From assembly GCA_030037185.1 (NCBI GenBank), contig JASHRR010000348.1, forward strand, positions 1-11,736: 11,736 bases of DNA. The letters run 5' to 3'. Below the pieces are notes generated by a model. The model searched no databases. It had not been told where the DNA came from and was given only the letters and a program-made list of their open reading frames with translations. Below, piece by piece: positions 1-7,117 of the stretch. The position numbers were made by a program, and so were the translations under genes. Source of the stretch: Xanthobacteraceae bacterium. Its GTDB lineage: Bacteria > Pseudomonadota > Alphaproteobacteria > Rhizobiales > Xanthobacteraceae. Within the stretch, counting starts at the first letter, position 1; each line of letters begins with the position of its first letter.

Positions 1-16
1 ATCAGCTTACCAAGGT

Positions 17-30
17 GGCCGGACCCGGCC
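17..30 (-). terminator. Weak GC hairpin just past the PLD gene stop
   Basis: GGCCG, a 4-base loop and CGGCC form a 5-bp stem 12 to 25 bases beyond the stop codon. There is no T-run on the minus strand after it, so it would be at best a weak or Rho-assisted terminator. Confidence 0.2.
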
Positions 31-41
31 GGTTACCCCAT

Positions 42-1866
42 CTAACCCGCTTGTAGGGCGGGACGAGAGCGCTTCGAAGCCGCATTGGGCGCTGGCGAGG
101 CCGCGACAGCCGGCGTTGCGCCAAGCCAAAATCCCAGCTCCGCCGATTTCACCTGACTGTTCGGGTCGAAGTAGGCATCCTGCCAGCTGTCGTTCGCGGC
201 CAGGAAGTGCCAAGCCTTGTCCTTCTCGTTTTCGAGCCAATAGCGCCAAGCATAGTGGTCGTAAACGTCGAGACAGTGCGCCGCATACGCTTCCGCGATT
301 GCGCGGTGCCCGCGAACGATCGCAAGGTTCTCATCGTTGTTATAGGACGCCTCGTAACCAAGATTGTGGCTGCCTGCGATCACCACGCAATTGTCGGAGA
401 ACGGATCAATAACCACGATCTTGTCGTGGATGACGGCGTGCCCCGCCCGGTTCAACTCGGCTTCCCATTGGCCGAAGGCGTCGTTGTTGTCGATGCCCTG
501 AGTATGGATGACACGGTAGTCCTCCGGCAAAGGCGGATCGCCCTTTTTGCGTTTGACCGGCGTCTCGCCGCCGTTAATGGCCGTATAGAATTCGCCTGCT
601 GCGCCAGCGTCAGTGACCGCGCCGCGGACGAACAGCGACGGCTTCGCCTTTAGGGCCAGTGCAACGGCATCGACGATGCTGGGCGCACCTGGCTGGAAAA
701 CAAGGAAGACGATGGCCTGCTGGGCTTGGCCAATCAGCTTGAACACCTCAGCGAGATCCGGCGGCATCGCCTGGCCGGCACCATGCGCCTTGCCTCGGGC
801 CTTGGGCGTGTTCGGCGAGAACCAGACATCGACCGTGCCGCTGCTGTCCTCCAGATCAATGGTAACCCGGCCTTTGGCATTGGCATTCCGTAAGTAAGCC
901 AGCGGATTGCTGGGCTTTGCCGCCGTCTCCCGGCGGCTTCGTGTCAGCCTTGAGACGATCCCAGTATTCCTTGTAGGCGGCGGCCATCTTTGCCGAGCGG
1001 GCGATGATGCTGTTGTTGGTTTGTGCGCACAGCGCATTAGAGGTGACATTCGTCGAGCCGAACAATACTGCCTGCGGCTCGTCCTTGACCAATATCTGGA
1101 ACTTGTTGTGCCCAATGTGGCTGCTCGGCATGAACCGATCGATGACGTGGGCGCCAGCATCTTTGATCTTCTGTCTCTGGGCGGAATAGGTGTCCTTCGT
1201 TTTCTCACCGTCATTGTCTGTGCCGGGCATGTTGGAAAGGATGAGATTCAACGAGCCCTTCAACGCGGCCAGGTGGCCGATGACCTCCGGGTCTTCGAAT
1301 TCATAGAGTGCGCAATACAGATCCGCGCCGCTCTCGACTGCTTGGTCCGGCAGGCTGGTCAACGCCTCGATCATCTGCCCCGCCAAACCCGCGCGCAATG
1401 GGTCGCCCGGCTTTTCGATATGCGATTTCAGCTCACTCAGCATTGATCCGTCCCCGTCGGTCAGAGCATGCGCGGTCGCCTGCGTCGCCAGAATGCCGCG
1501 ATTGAAATAGGCCGACAGCACTCCGTAGTCTGGGCTGAGTTGGATCTGGTTGGACACCAGCGGGTCGTAATGCATGGGCTGAAGTTTCCCGGGGCTGCCC
1601 GTCATCGGCACGATTTTGTATTTGTAGACACCGCCGCGCTTCGCGTAGACGTCCTTCCAGAAAAACTTCTGCACCGGGTCATCCGCCGTCGTTCGCCCTG
1701 GCCCTGCGTCCTGGCCGTCGAAAGTCGCCATGGCGGGCAGGCATGTCTCGGTCCCCGCCCGAACATCGATCCGGTACACTGCACAGCCGAGGCAGTCCGT
1801 CAGCTTTCCACCGAACGTCCAGGCAACAACTGCGATGTCATTGTTGGCAAACGCGACAGCTTTCAT
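42..1866 (-). pseudogene. Phospholipase D-like protein with two HKD motifs, split by a one-base frameshift
   Basis: This gene encodes a PLD-superfamily protein; the family hydrolyses or transfers phosphodiester bonds through a phosphohistidine intermediate. The first frame carries H253-x-K255 with D262 and a GSTN motif at 270-273. The second frame carries the canonical HxKx4D (HDKIVVID) followed by GSHN. The two half-sites sit in different frames. Near 912-918, in an AAAGCCC stretch on the coding strand, removing one base joins GDGGK directly to PSNPLAYL. That gives a continuous protein of about 607 residues with the second HKD near 480-487. Length and two half-sites fit a complete bacterial PLD. 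The ATG at 1864-1866 has GGAG 8 bases upstream. No signal peptide is evident, so it is probably cytoplasmic. Substrate is unknown. The lesion could be a real mutation or a sequencing error, because the frame is otherwise open and the motifs are intact. Confidence 0.8.
856..1866 (-). CDS. N-terminal open frame of the split PLD-like gene
   Basis: As the sequence stands, translation from the ATG at 1866 gives 336 residues. The first 317 or so are genuine PLD-like sequence, including HKD half-site 1 (H253, K255, D262). In that half-site the loop between K and the GSTN motif is about three residues longer than canonical. The last 19 residues (AQQSAGLL... to the stop at 856) are frameshifted nonsense. 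The product would lack the second half-site, which family members need for a composite active site, so it should be inactive unless two copies dimerise. The rest of the protein is read in the next frame from about 917 to the stop at 42. That frame is also open upstream to 1214, but the first 99 residues of that stretch are an Arg/Ser-rich shadow of the real frame. Confidence 0.7.
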   Translation of the reverse strand: MKAVAFANNDIAVVAWTFGGKLTDCLGCAVYRIDVRAGTETCLPAMATFDGQDAGPGRTTADDPVQKFFWKDVYAKRGGVYKYKIVPMTGSPGKLQPMHYDPLVSNQIQLSPDYGVLSAYFNRGILATQATAHALTDGDGSMLSELKSHIEKPGDPLRAGLAGQMIEALTSLPDQAVESGADLYCALYEFEDPEVIGHLAALKGSLNLILSNMPGTDNDGEKTKDTYSAQRQKIKDAGAHVIDRFMPSSHIGHNKFQILVKDEPQAVLFGSTNVTSNALCAQTNNSIIARSAKMAAAYKEYWDRLKADTKPPGDGGKAQQSAGLLTECQCQRPGYH

Positions 1867-2594
1867 AGGACTATCTCCACGAATAGTGGTAATTTGTTGC
1901 CGTGTCGGCGCGCGCCGCCTTAACGTTGACCCGGTCGAAACCGACCAGCCCGCACTAATTGCACAGTTCGGGTCACCATTGCGCGATTGTCGCGCTAGAC
2001 CTGCCGCGGCACCGCAAACAGCGCCGAAACGGTTGCAAGTTCAATACCGCAGCACGCGACCATAAACCAGAAGACCGAAGCGCTATCAGCAGACGATCAA
2101 AACCAAACGGAGAACCGGCTGAACCGGCTTTGTGGCCACTCCATTGCCTGATCGTGTCGTGCAGGGTCACGACCATACTCGTTCTCAACCGCAACCCAAT
2201 GGGTCACCGAAGGTGATGCCGAGAAACTGTAATTTCCATGTTTCGTTCGGCTCAATCCAAATTCTCTACCAAGATTGTTTCGAGAGGGAGAGCTTTTCTC
2301 TACTGTCTCGTAAAGATGCTGGGTCTCAATCGCTCCTGCAGGTCGCCAACGCTGCGAGCGAGGCAATCGACACGGGTGAACATCGACGAAGGAAGTCGAG
2401 GACGATGCGAGCTCTCTCGCGAACGTGTGAATGGAAGACCAGGAATACCCCGATGGCCCTGGCGGCTTCTTGCCGTTGTCTGCTCGGCTGTCGAAGCAAG
2501 TGGGAGTTTTCTGCGTGGTCAAACTTTCCAGCGCCGCCTATTCGCGGCCATCTGCGAATAAAGACCGGTCAACATACGCAATTCGTCCAGGTCA
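1867..2594. other. Gene-poor stretch without a recognisable gene
   Basis: Open frames exist on both strands (for example 2097-2522 minus and 2132-2632 plus). Their translations are Arg/Ser-rich, lack recognisable motifs, and have no convincing ribosome site. The leader and promoter of the PLD gene must lie in the first part, but no clear -35/-10 pair is visible. The only structure I can point to is the single repeat copy at 2417-2431. Confidence 0.5.
2417..2431 (+). repeat. Short dispersed repeat, copy 1 (TCGCGAACGTGTGAA)
   Basis: An exact 15-base match to the core of the two copies at 2997-3047. Similarity to copy 3 continues past the core, with 11 of the next 18 bases identical (pattern NNGAANACCNGGAANA). 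This suggests a shared longer element rather than a chance match. Confidence 0.6.
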
Positions 2595-2626
2595 GTCTGC
2601 GGAGCCGACTGGGCGGCGCCACAGAC
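2595..2626. repeat. Inverted repeat downstream of the small exported protein gene
   Basis: GTCTGCGG at 2595-2602 and CCACAGAC at 2619-2626 can pair over 8 positions with one non-Watson-Crick pair. A smaller GCC/GGC pairing is possible inside the loop. It lies 26 to 57 bases beyond the stop at 2652 and has no T-run on the minus strand. It could help end the transcript or be an intergenic palindrome. Confidence 0.3.
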
Positions 2627-2651
2627 CGATGACCCTATCGCTTACGATCGC

Positions 2652-2909
2652 TCACCGTTCAATCCAACGCCCATCACGCCAGTATCCGCGGCCCTCATGT
2701 TCGCGCCAGACGTAGTGCTCATGTCGACGCCAACGCCAATCATCTGGATGAATGATAACACGAGCTTCAGGGGGATATTCATAGCGACCCTGCACATGCC
2801 AACAAACGTTGCGACTGCACGCGATTTCTGCCGAAACGGTCGCCGTAGACAGTGCTAATGCGCCAACACCCAACGCGACACCTATTGTAGCTTGATTGAG
2901 AAGCCTCAT
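2652..2909 (-). CDS. Small exported Trp/His/Arg-rich protein of unknown function
   Basis: The product has 85 residues. Residues 1-27 look like a Sec signal peptide: MRLLNQ, a hydrophobic run at 9-20, and V-S-A before a likely cut after A27. The mature part is about 58 residues and holds Cys31 and Cys36, which could form a disulfide. It ends in a Trp, His, Arg and Glu-rich tail (HPDDWRWRRHEHY, then GYWRDGRW). I know similar small periplasmic proteins from Bradyrhizobium, but no function is established. The ATG at 2907-2909 was chosen because the signal peptide begins there and GGAG (2917-2920) lies 7 bases upstream. The frame stays open upstream to 3323, but that part has no coding character. 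An EcfG-like promoter sits at a suitable distance upstream, suggesting stress-induced expression. Confidence 0.8.
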   Translation of the reverse strand: MRLLNQATIGVALGVGALALSTATVSAEIACSRNVCWHVQGRYEYPPEARVIIHPDDWRWRRHEHYVWREHEGRGYWRDGRWIER

Positions 2910-2948
2910 CGTCGAACTCCGTTGAGTCTGATTTGCGACACGGGCCTG

Positions 2949-2973
2949 AACTCTCAGACCATGAAAACGTTCC
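2949..2973 (-). promoter_or_regulatory. Possible EcfG (general stress sigma factor) promoter
   Basis: On the minus strand GGAAC (2969-2973) is followed after 16 bases by AGTT (2949-2952). The published alphaproteobacterial EcfG consensus is GGAAC-N16-17-CGTT, so one base of the -10 differs. A start about 7 bases downstream would give a leader near 32 bases that contains the GGAG ribosome site of the small exported protein gene. Spacing and position fit, but a nine-base motif is short. Confidence 0.4.
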
Positions 2974-2996
2974 CGGCCTAAAATGATGAAGCGACT

Positions 2997-3047
2997 TCGA
3001 TCGCGAACGTGTGAAAGCAGGCGAGGAGTCGATCGCGAACGTGTGAA
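2997..3047 (+). repeat. Tandem pair of a 19-base direct repeat (copies 2 and 3)
   Basis: TCGATCGCGAACGTGTGAA occurs exactly at 2997-3015 and again at 3029-3047, 32 bases apart. The unit contains the palindromes CGATCG and TCGCGA. The core matches the copy at 2417-2431. The pair lies 88 to 138 bases upstream of the ATG of the small exported protein. It could be an operator array or part of a dispersed intergenic element. Confidence 0.7.
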
Positions 3048-3167
3048 GCGAACACCGGGAACAGGAACTCGTCGGATCCACTTTCTGTTTGGTGATCGAC
3101 GTAGGCAACCTATCGGGCACCGTCTTTTTTTTAGGGGTCTCAACGACGCGCGTGGTTGCAGCCTCCG

Positions 3168-3285
3168 AGCGCCATCGGCTATCACGACGGCGGTCGAAGG
3201 ATTCAGCAAATTCGTATCAGAATATTCGCCATCAACCGCAAGATTGCCAAGACGCTCGGGCTGGAGATTCTCGTGATGATGAGGG
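3168..3285 (+). pseudogene. Relic of the C-terminal end of an ABC transporter substrate-binding protein (ABC_sub_bind type)
   Basis: Two short stretches in adjacent frames resemble the conserved end of these periplasmic proteins, which usually read like LPVEQPTKFELVINLKTAKA followed by LGL. Here VEGFSKF is read near 3194-3214. After a short insertion and frame change, FAINRKIAKTLGLEI follows near 3225-3269. GA codons upstream fit the expected GAKPADL. Nothing of the rest of the gene is recognisable. Families like this are abundant in Bradyrhizobium, so a degraded copy is plausible. The identification rests on about 20 residues and is moderate. Confidence 0.45.
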
Positions 3286-3601
3286 TATCCGCCACCCCCG
3301 CGAGCAAGAGCGCCCCCCCGCAAGCCCTGGGGCAGCGTCTCGATGAGGTCCGGCGGCGAGCCGTCGGTATCCTCGCCGCCTGGCCGGCACGATCATGCCC
3401 GGTGGCGCGAGACGGCAGGCGTGTGCCGTCGTTGCCGCAATGACCCCGGAGAGGCTGGAAACCAATTCGGTGCGCTAAGCCGACCGCAATACGTGCACTC
3501 CGGTTGACGCTCTGGAGACGATCGTGCAGGCCAGAATGACGCCTTTCCACACGCCGTGATCGGTGCCATGAACGCGGGCGCAACTCGCGTCGCCGCGTGA
3601 C
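3286..3601. other. Intergenic stretch, nothing recognised
   Basis: Frames on both strands are open here, but they are Arg/Pro-rich and have no motif or ribosome site. It must hold the promoter of the flippase-like gene at 3621, yet I see no convincing -35/-10 pair. Confidence 0.4.
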
Positions 3602-3613
3602 GAGGGGGCAGGA
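3602..3613 (+). promoter_or_regulatory. Ribosome-binding region that decides the start of the flippase-like gene
   Basis: GAGGGGGCAGGA ends 7 bases before the ATG at 3621. An in-frame GTG at 3597 lies upstream of this region and would put the purine tract inside the gene, so 3621 is preferred. Confidence 0.55.
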
Positions 3614-3620
3614 CGACGCC

Positions 3621-4550
3621 ATGATATCGAAACTGGTCGATCGCTGTGCCGCTGTCGCGACGATTGTCGTATTTTCCGTCGCAATCGCGATACTCTTCCG
3701 CGAATTTGCAAGCGTTAGCCCCCGCGAAGTGCTCGCTCGCCTGGCCGCCCTGCCGACGCGTCAAATCTTCGCAGCCATCGGGCTTACAACGACAAGCTAC
3801 CTGCTATTGACCGGCTATGATTTTCTGGCGCTGCGCTACGTGGGCCACCAATTGCGATTTCGCGATGTTGTGTTTGCCTCGTTCATATCCTTTGCGTTCA
3901 GCAACAGCGTCGGCTTGCAGTTCTTATCCGGTAGCTCGGTGCGCTATCGCATCTATTCGGGTTTCGGGCTCAGCGCTGTCGCGATCGGGGAGATCGTGGC
4001 GTTCTGCACCTTCACCTATGCGCTTGGTATCGTTACTGTTGGGGGGCTGGTGGCTCTATTCGGTCCTGGCGAAGCTGCCTCACTCCTGCACTTTCCGCGG
4101 TCGCTCATATCAGTTTTTGGCCTCGTCTTGCTCGCCTTCGGCTTGGCCTATCCAGCGGTCGCCGCGGTCTGGCACAAGCCGATTTCGCTTGGACCGTATC
4201 AGCTGCGCCCGCCATCCCCAGCCTTGGCGCTGTCGCAAGTTGTGTTAGCCTCGGTGGACGCCATCCTCGCCGGGACGGTCATGTATGTGCTGCTGCCGGC
4301 CGATTTTGGCATAACTTTCCGGTCCTTTCTCGACGTGTATCTGGTTGCAGCGACGGCGTCGGTGTTGAGCTCGGTGCCCGGCGGATTCGGTGTATTCGAA
4401 ACGATCGTCGCCGCGATGACGGCGCCGACGTCGAAAGCCGCGGAGCTCAGCGCCTTCCTCGCTTATCGGATGGTGTATTTCATCGGTCCTCTTACGGTCG
4501 CCATCGGGTGGTTTATTGCGCACCAGCTGCTGCGACGATCAGGTAAATAG
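3621..4550 (+). CDS. Flippase-like integral membrane protein, MprF N-terminal domain / YbhN (UPF0104) family
   Basis: The product has 309 residues and is almost wholly hydrophobic, with about eight likely membrane segments (near 8-28, 48-70, 84-103, 117-148, 161-184, 204-225, 234-252 and 277-302). Family marks are FSNSVGLQFLSGSSVRYRIYS at about 93-113 and SVPGGFGVFE at 251-260. These correspond to the GGxVRYR and PGGxGxxE motifs of the lysylphosphatidylglycerol synthase transmembrane region. In MprF this domain flips aminoacylated phosphatidylglycerol across the inner membrane and is fused to a cytoplasmic aminoacyl transferase. Here the gene stops after the membrane part and no transferase follows, so the lipid it handles is unknown. 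It is the only convincing intact plus-strand gene, and its end converges on the reductase gene 95 bases away. Family assignment is firm and substrate is not. Confidence 0.85.
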   Translation: MISKLVDRCAAVATIVVFSVAIAILFREFASVSPREVLARLAALPTRQIFAAIGLTTTSYLLLTGYDFLALRYVGHQLRFRDVVFASFISFAFSNSVGLQFLSGSSVRYRIYSGFGLSAVAIGEIVAFCTFTYALGIVTVGGLVALFGPGEAASLLHFPRSLISVFGLVLLAFGLAYPAVAAVWHKPISLGPYQLRPPSPALALSQVVLASVDAILAGTVMYVLLPADFGITFRSFLDVYLVAATASVLSSVPGGFGVFETIVAAMTAPTSKAAELSAFLAYRMVYFIGPLTVAIGWFIAHQLLRRSGK

Positions 4551-4645
4551 ATCACCGGGGGCGGCGAGCCGTCTTTCAGGCAAGGATCGGAGTGGCCAAG
4601 CAGGTGGGTGGTCTTCAGCGACTTTAAAATAGGGCGAACGGGAGA

Positions 4646-6067
4646 CTAAGCAACTTTGGCGGTGGCGGGTTGTACTAACCGGGGTGGAACCTTCGAGAAA
4701 AGCAGGCTCAACCCCTCAGCCATCGTCGGATGCGCGAAAGCGGCATCACCGAGCGTTGGGTAAGAAAGGCCTGCAATCATTGCTGTTTGCACCGCGGCCA
4801 TCACTTCCCCGGCCTCGGCACCGATCATCGTGAAGCCAAGGATCCGATCGTCGTTCTCGCCGATAAGCGCTTTCATGAATCCTTGCCTCTGCTCGGTCGC
4901 CTGCGCGCCAAGCACAGAGTTCATGGGCAACCTCGCGACACGCACACTGATCCCTTGGCGTTCCGCTTCGCCTTCACTTAACCCCACGTGGGCAAGCAGG
5001 GGATCCGTGAACATGCAGTATGCAACCAACCGATCGCGCGTGCTGCGATTCCCTCCTGCCAGATTGTCCCGAATGATGCGAAAATCGTCTTCGGATATAT
5101 GTGTGAATTGCGGGCTACCGGCGCATTCTCCGATGGCCCAGACATCGGGCGCACTCGTCTCCAACCGGCCATTCACCTGAATGTAACCACGACTGTCGAC
5201 CCGAACCCCGGCCGCCTCAAGTCCGATTCCGGCGGTGTTCGGGACGCGCCCAGCCGCGATCATGATGTCGCTGGCATCCATGTTCTGCTCACCAGACGCC
5301 GTCCGGACGACCAGCGTAACCCTCTCTCCAGATTGCCCCCGTACTTCGATGAGTTCGGCTTCTAGGAGAACCCGAATCCCCTCTTCACTGAGAATCCGCT
5401 GCATCTCTTGAGACACGTCTATGTCCTCCCGACCCATGAGCCGCTGGCCGGGCTCGATGATTGTCACGTCGCTACCGAAGCGACGGTAAGCTTGCGCCAT
5501 TTCCAGGCCAACATAGCCGCCACCAATCACGATCAGATGCGGTGGCAAGTAGTCGAGTTCCAGAGCCTCGACATGTGTGAGCGGGCGGGCGACATCGAGG
5601 CCGCGAACGTTTGGAATGGCCGCGTGAGTTCCAACATTGACGAAGACATTGTCCGCCTCCAGCACACGCGTCCCTCCGTCATTCAAAACCACCTCAAGTG
5701 TTTTCGGCGCCATAAAACGCCCGCTCCCCATGATCAATTCGGTACCGCTCGCTTTGTAGTTCTGCAGATGCCTCGCAATCTGACGTTCAACCATTTCGTG
5801 TTTGCGCCGACGAACTGTCGCCATATCGACGGCGACCAAACTGGTCACCGTTCCGTATTGCGCAGCGTGACGGGCCAGGTGGGCAACCTTCGCGCTCGAA
5901 ATCTCGTTCTTGCTGGGCATGCAGGCAACGTTGACGCAAGAACCTCCAATCCACCGCCGCTCCACGACGGCCGTCCGTCGCCCTGATTGCGCCATGTGCC
6001 AAGCCACGAGCTTACCGCCAGTGCCACTGCCAAACACTAGGACGTCAAACCGTTCTGGTTGCGGCAT
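4646..6067 (-). CDS. MerA-like FAD/NAD(P)-dependent disulfide oxidoreductase
   Basis: This 473-residue class I pyridine nucleotide-disulfide oxidoreductase is built as FAD domain, NAD(P) domain, second FAD segment and C-terminal dimerisation domain. Visible marks are the FAD loop GSGTGG (13-18), the redox-active pair C44-VNVA-C49, the nucleotide loop GGGYVG (183-188 or so), AIGECAG (311-317, usually GD) and the catalytic HPTMAE (H446, E451). Glu205 at the end of the second strand of the NAD(P) fold favours NADH in this family. It resembles mercuric reductase-like enzymes. It lacks both the N-terminal metal-binding domain and the C-terminal Cys-Cys pair that true MerA uses, so mercury reduction is unlikely. 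RclA-like or dihydrolipoamide dehydrogenase-like redox roles are alternatives. The ATG at 6067 has AGGAG 7 bases upstream (6075-6079). No mer or lipoyl-complex genes adjoin it. Confidence 0.9.
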   Translation of the reverse strand: MPQPERFDVLVFGSGTGGKLVAWHMAQSGRRTAVVERRWIGGSCVNVACMPSKNEISSAKVAHLARHAAQYGTVTSLVAVDMATVRRRKHEMVERQIARHLQNYKASGTELIMGSGRFMAPKTLEVVLNDGGTRVLEADNVFVNVGTHAAIPNVRGLDVARPLTHVEALELDYLPPHLIVIGGGYVGLEMAQAYRRFGSDVTIIEPGQRLMGREDIDVSQEMQRILSEEGIRVLLEAELIEVRGQSGERVTLVVRTASGEQNMDASDIMIAAGRVPNTAGIGLEAAGVRVDSRGYIQVNGRLETSAPDVWAIGECAGSPQFTHISEDDFRIIRDNLAGGNRSTRDRLVAYCMFTDPLLAHVGLSEGEAERQGISVRVARLPMNSVLGAQATEQRQGFMKALIGENDDRILGFTMIGAEAGEVMAAVQTAMIAGLSYPTLGDAAFAHPTMAEGLSLLFSKVPPRLVQPATAKVA

Positions 6068-7117
6068 CCGCCTTCTCCTGTGGGGATTTCCCGCTTCAAA
6101 ACCGAAGAAGCTTTTGGGGGATTGTTCAAATCTAAGCCTTATCCGTGCTAATCAACTCGCGCTGACAAAAGTTCTTACCCGCCCCACAAGCGTCTGAAAC
6201 CAAGTGTGACGTGGGCCCCGGCGACGCAGCATCCTTGCTGGGGTGGCGGGCGCGCAACTCAGCGCTTGGCTGGCAATATCGCCGGCCCGGGCGTGTGGTT
6301 CGCGTTGCCGACCGTCCGTATGACATCACCTTATAGGGAAGGGGAAACGACTGGCTTGCGCTGACCTTCCAATAATTCCTGGTTGACCATGATATTCTCT
6401 GCCGCTTTGTTCCCAATCCGACATTTCGCAAACGCCTTGCCGTTGGATTCGTTCCGTCGGAAAGAGAGCGCGTCCACGCTAACCGGCTCCCATCTTTAGC
6501 CGCAAACTTGCGAGCAGCGCGCCGGTCTCCTCGCTGCAATCGACTTTGGCATTCCGCACAAAGCTCGCCCCGGACAGGGCCGTGCTGCCCGGCCGACAGA
6601 CGGCTAGGGAGCTTCGAGGCTGATCGTGCTCGGCCCGTTCCCGTTACTACCCCCCGACCAGATCCCGCATTGGCTGTGGCAGTCGCAGTGTAGGGGACGG
6701 GGAGCACGGATCACAGCTTCTGGCGCGTTAGCGCAAATCCTTGGATTCCAATAGCGATGCTCTTTGTCGTCTTTTGAAGCCTCGATCGTATCGCAAGATA
6801 CGTGATGCGGATGGCGTAGATATCGATAGCCAGCGAGAAAGCCGGTGAGACCGGCACAAAGACGTTGATTTCAGCTCGGCCTGGGCGCTGACGGGGACAA
6901 CTTGTCCCGCGCATTGATGGGAATCATGCAACTGGGCTCGGCGTTCTACTACCTCTCGCGCGGAACGGGCTGTCACCAGCTTGCTGGACGCGCATCGAAT
7001 ATTTTGATCAGCGTTCACGCTCAACCGGGTTGCAGCATCTGAAAAGCAGCCTGGTGGCGACGCCGTCCCATATTGATGGCGCTAGCTCGCGGTCTATGCG
7101 GCGGCGCGACCTGTTCG
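6068..7117. other. About 1 kb without a recognisable gene
   Basis: The promoter and leader of the reductase gene must lie just right of 6068. A TTGTCA/GGATAA pair with an 18-base spacer exists on the minus strand there, but it is too weak to list separately. The longest open frame (6132-6707, minus) is Arg/Ser/Thr-rich, with no motif and no ribosome site. Frames near 6711-7024 (minus) are equally unrecognisable. I see no tRNA, strong terminator or terminal inverted repeat. Confidence 0.5.

Noticed and set aside
918..1214. N-terminal 99 residues of the open frame that encodes the PLD C-terminal half
   Set aside because: Arg/Ser/Thr-rich and lying opposite the well-supported PLD frame that carries HKD site 1. 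The true sequence crosses over near 917.
2097..2522. 141-residue minus-strand frame
   Set aside because: Low-complexity Ser/Arg-rich translation with no recognisable family or ribosome site. Overlaps equally open frames on the other strand.
2910..3323. Upstream extension of the small exported protein's frame
   Set aside because: No coding character. It would put the signal peptide internally, and the ATG at 2909 has a good ribosome site.
5408..5986. 192-residue plus-strand frame
   Set aside because: Antisense shadow of the disulfide reductase gene, whose motifs are unmistakable.
6132..6707. 191-residue minus-strand frame
   Set aside because: Arg/Ser/Thr-rich composition typical of a chance frame in GC-rich DNA, with no motif or ribosome site.
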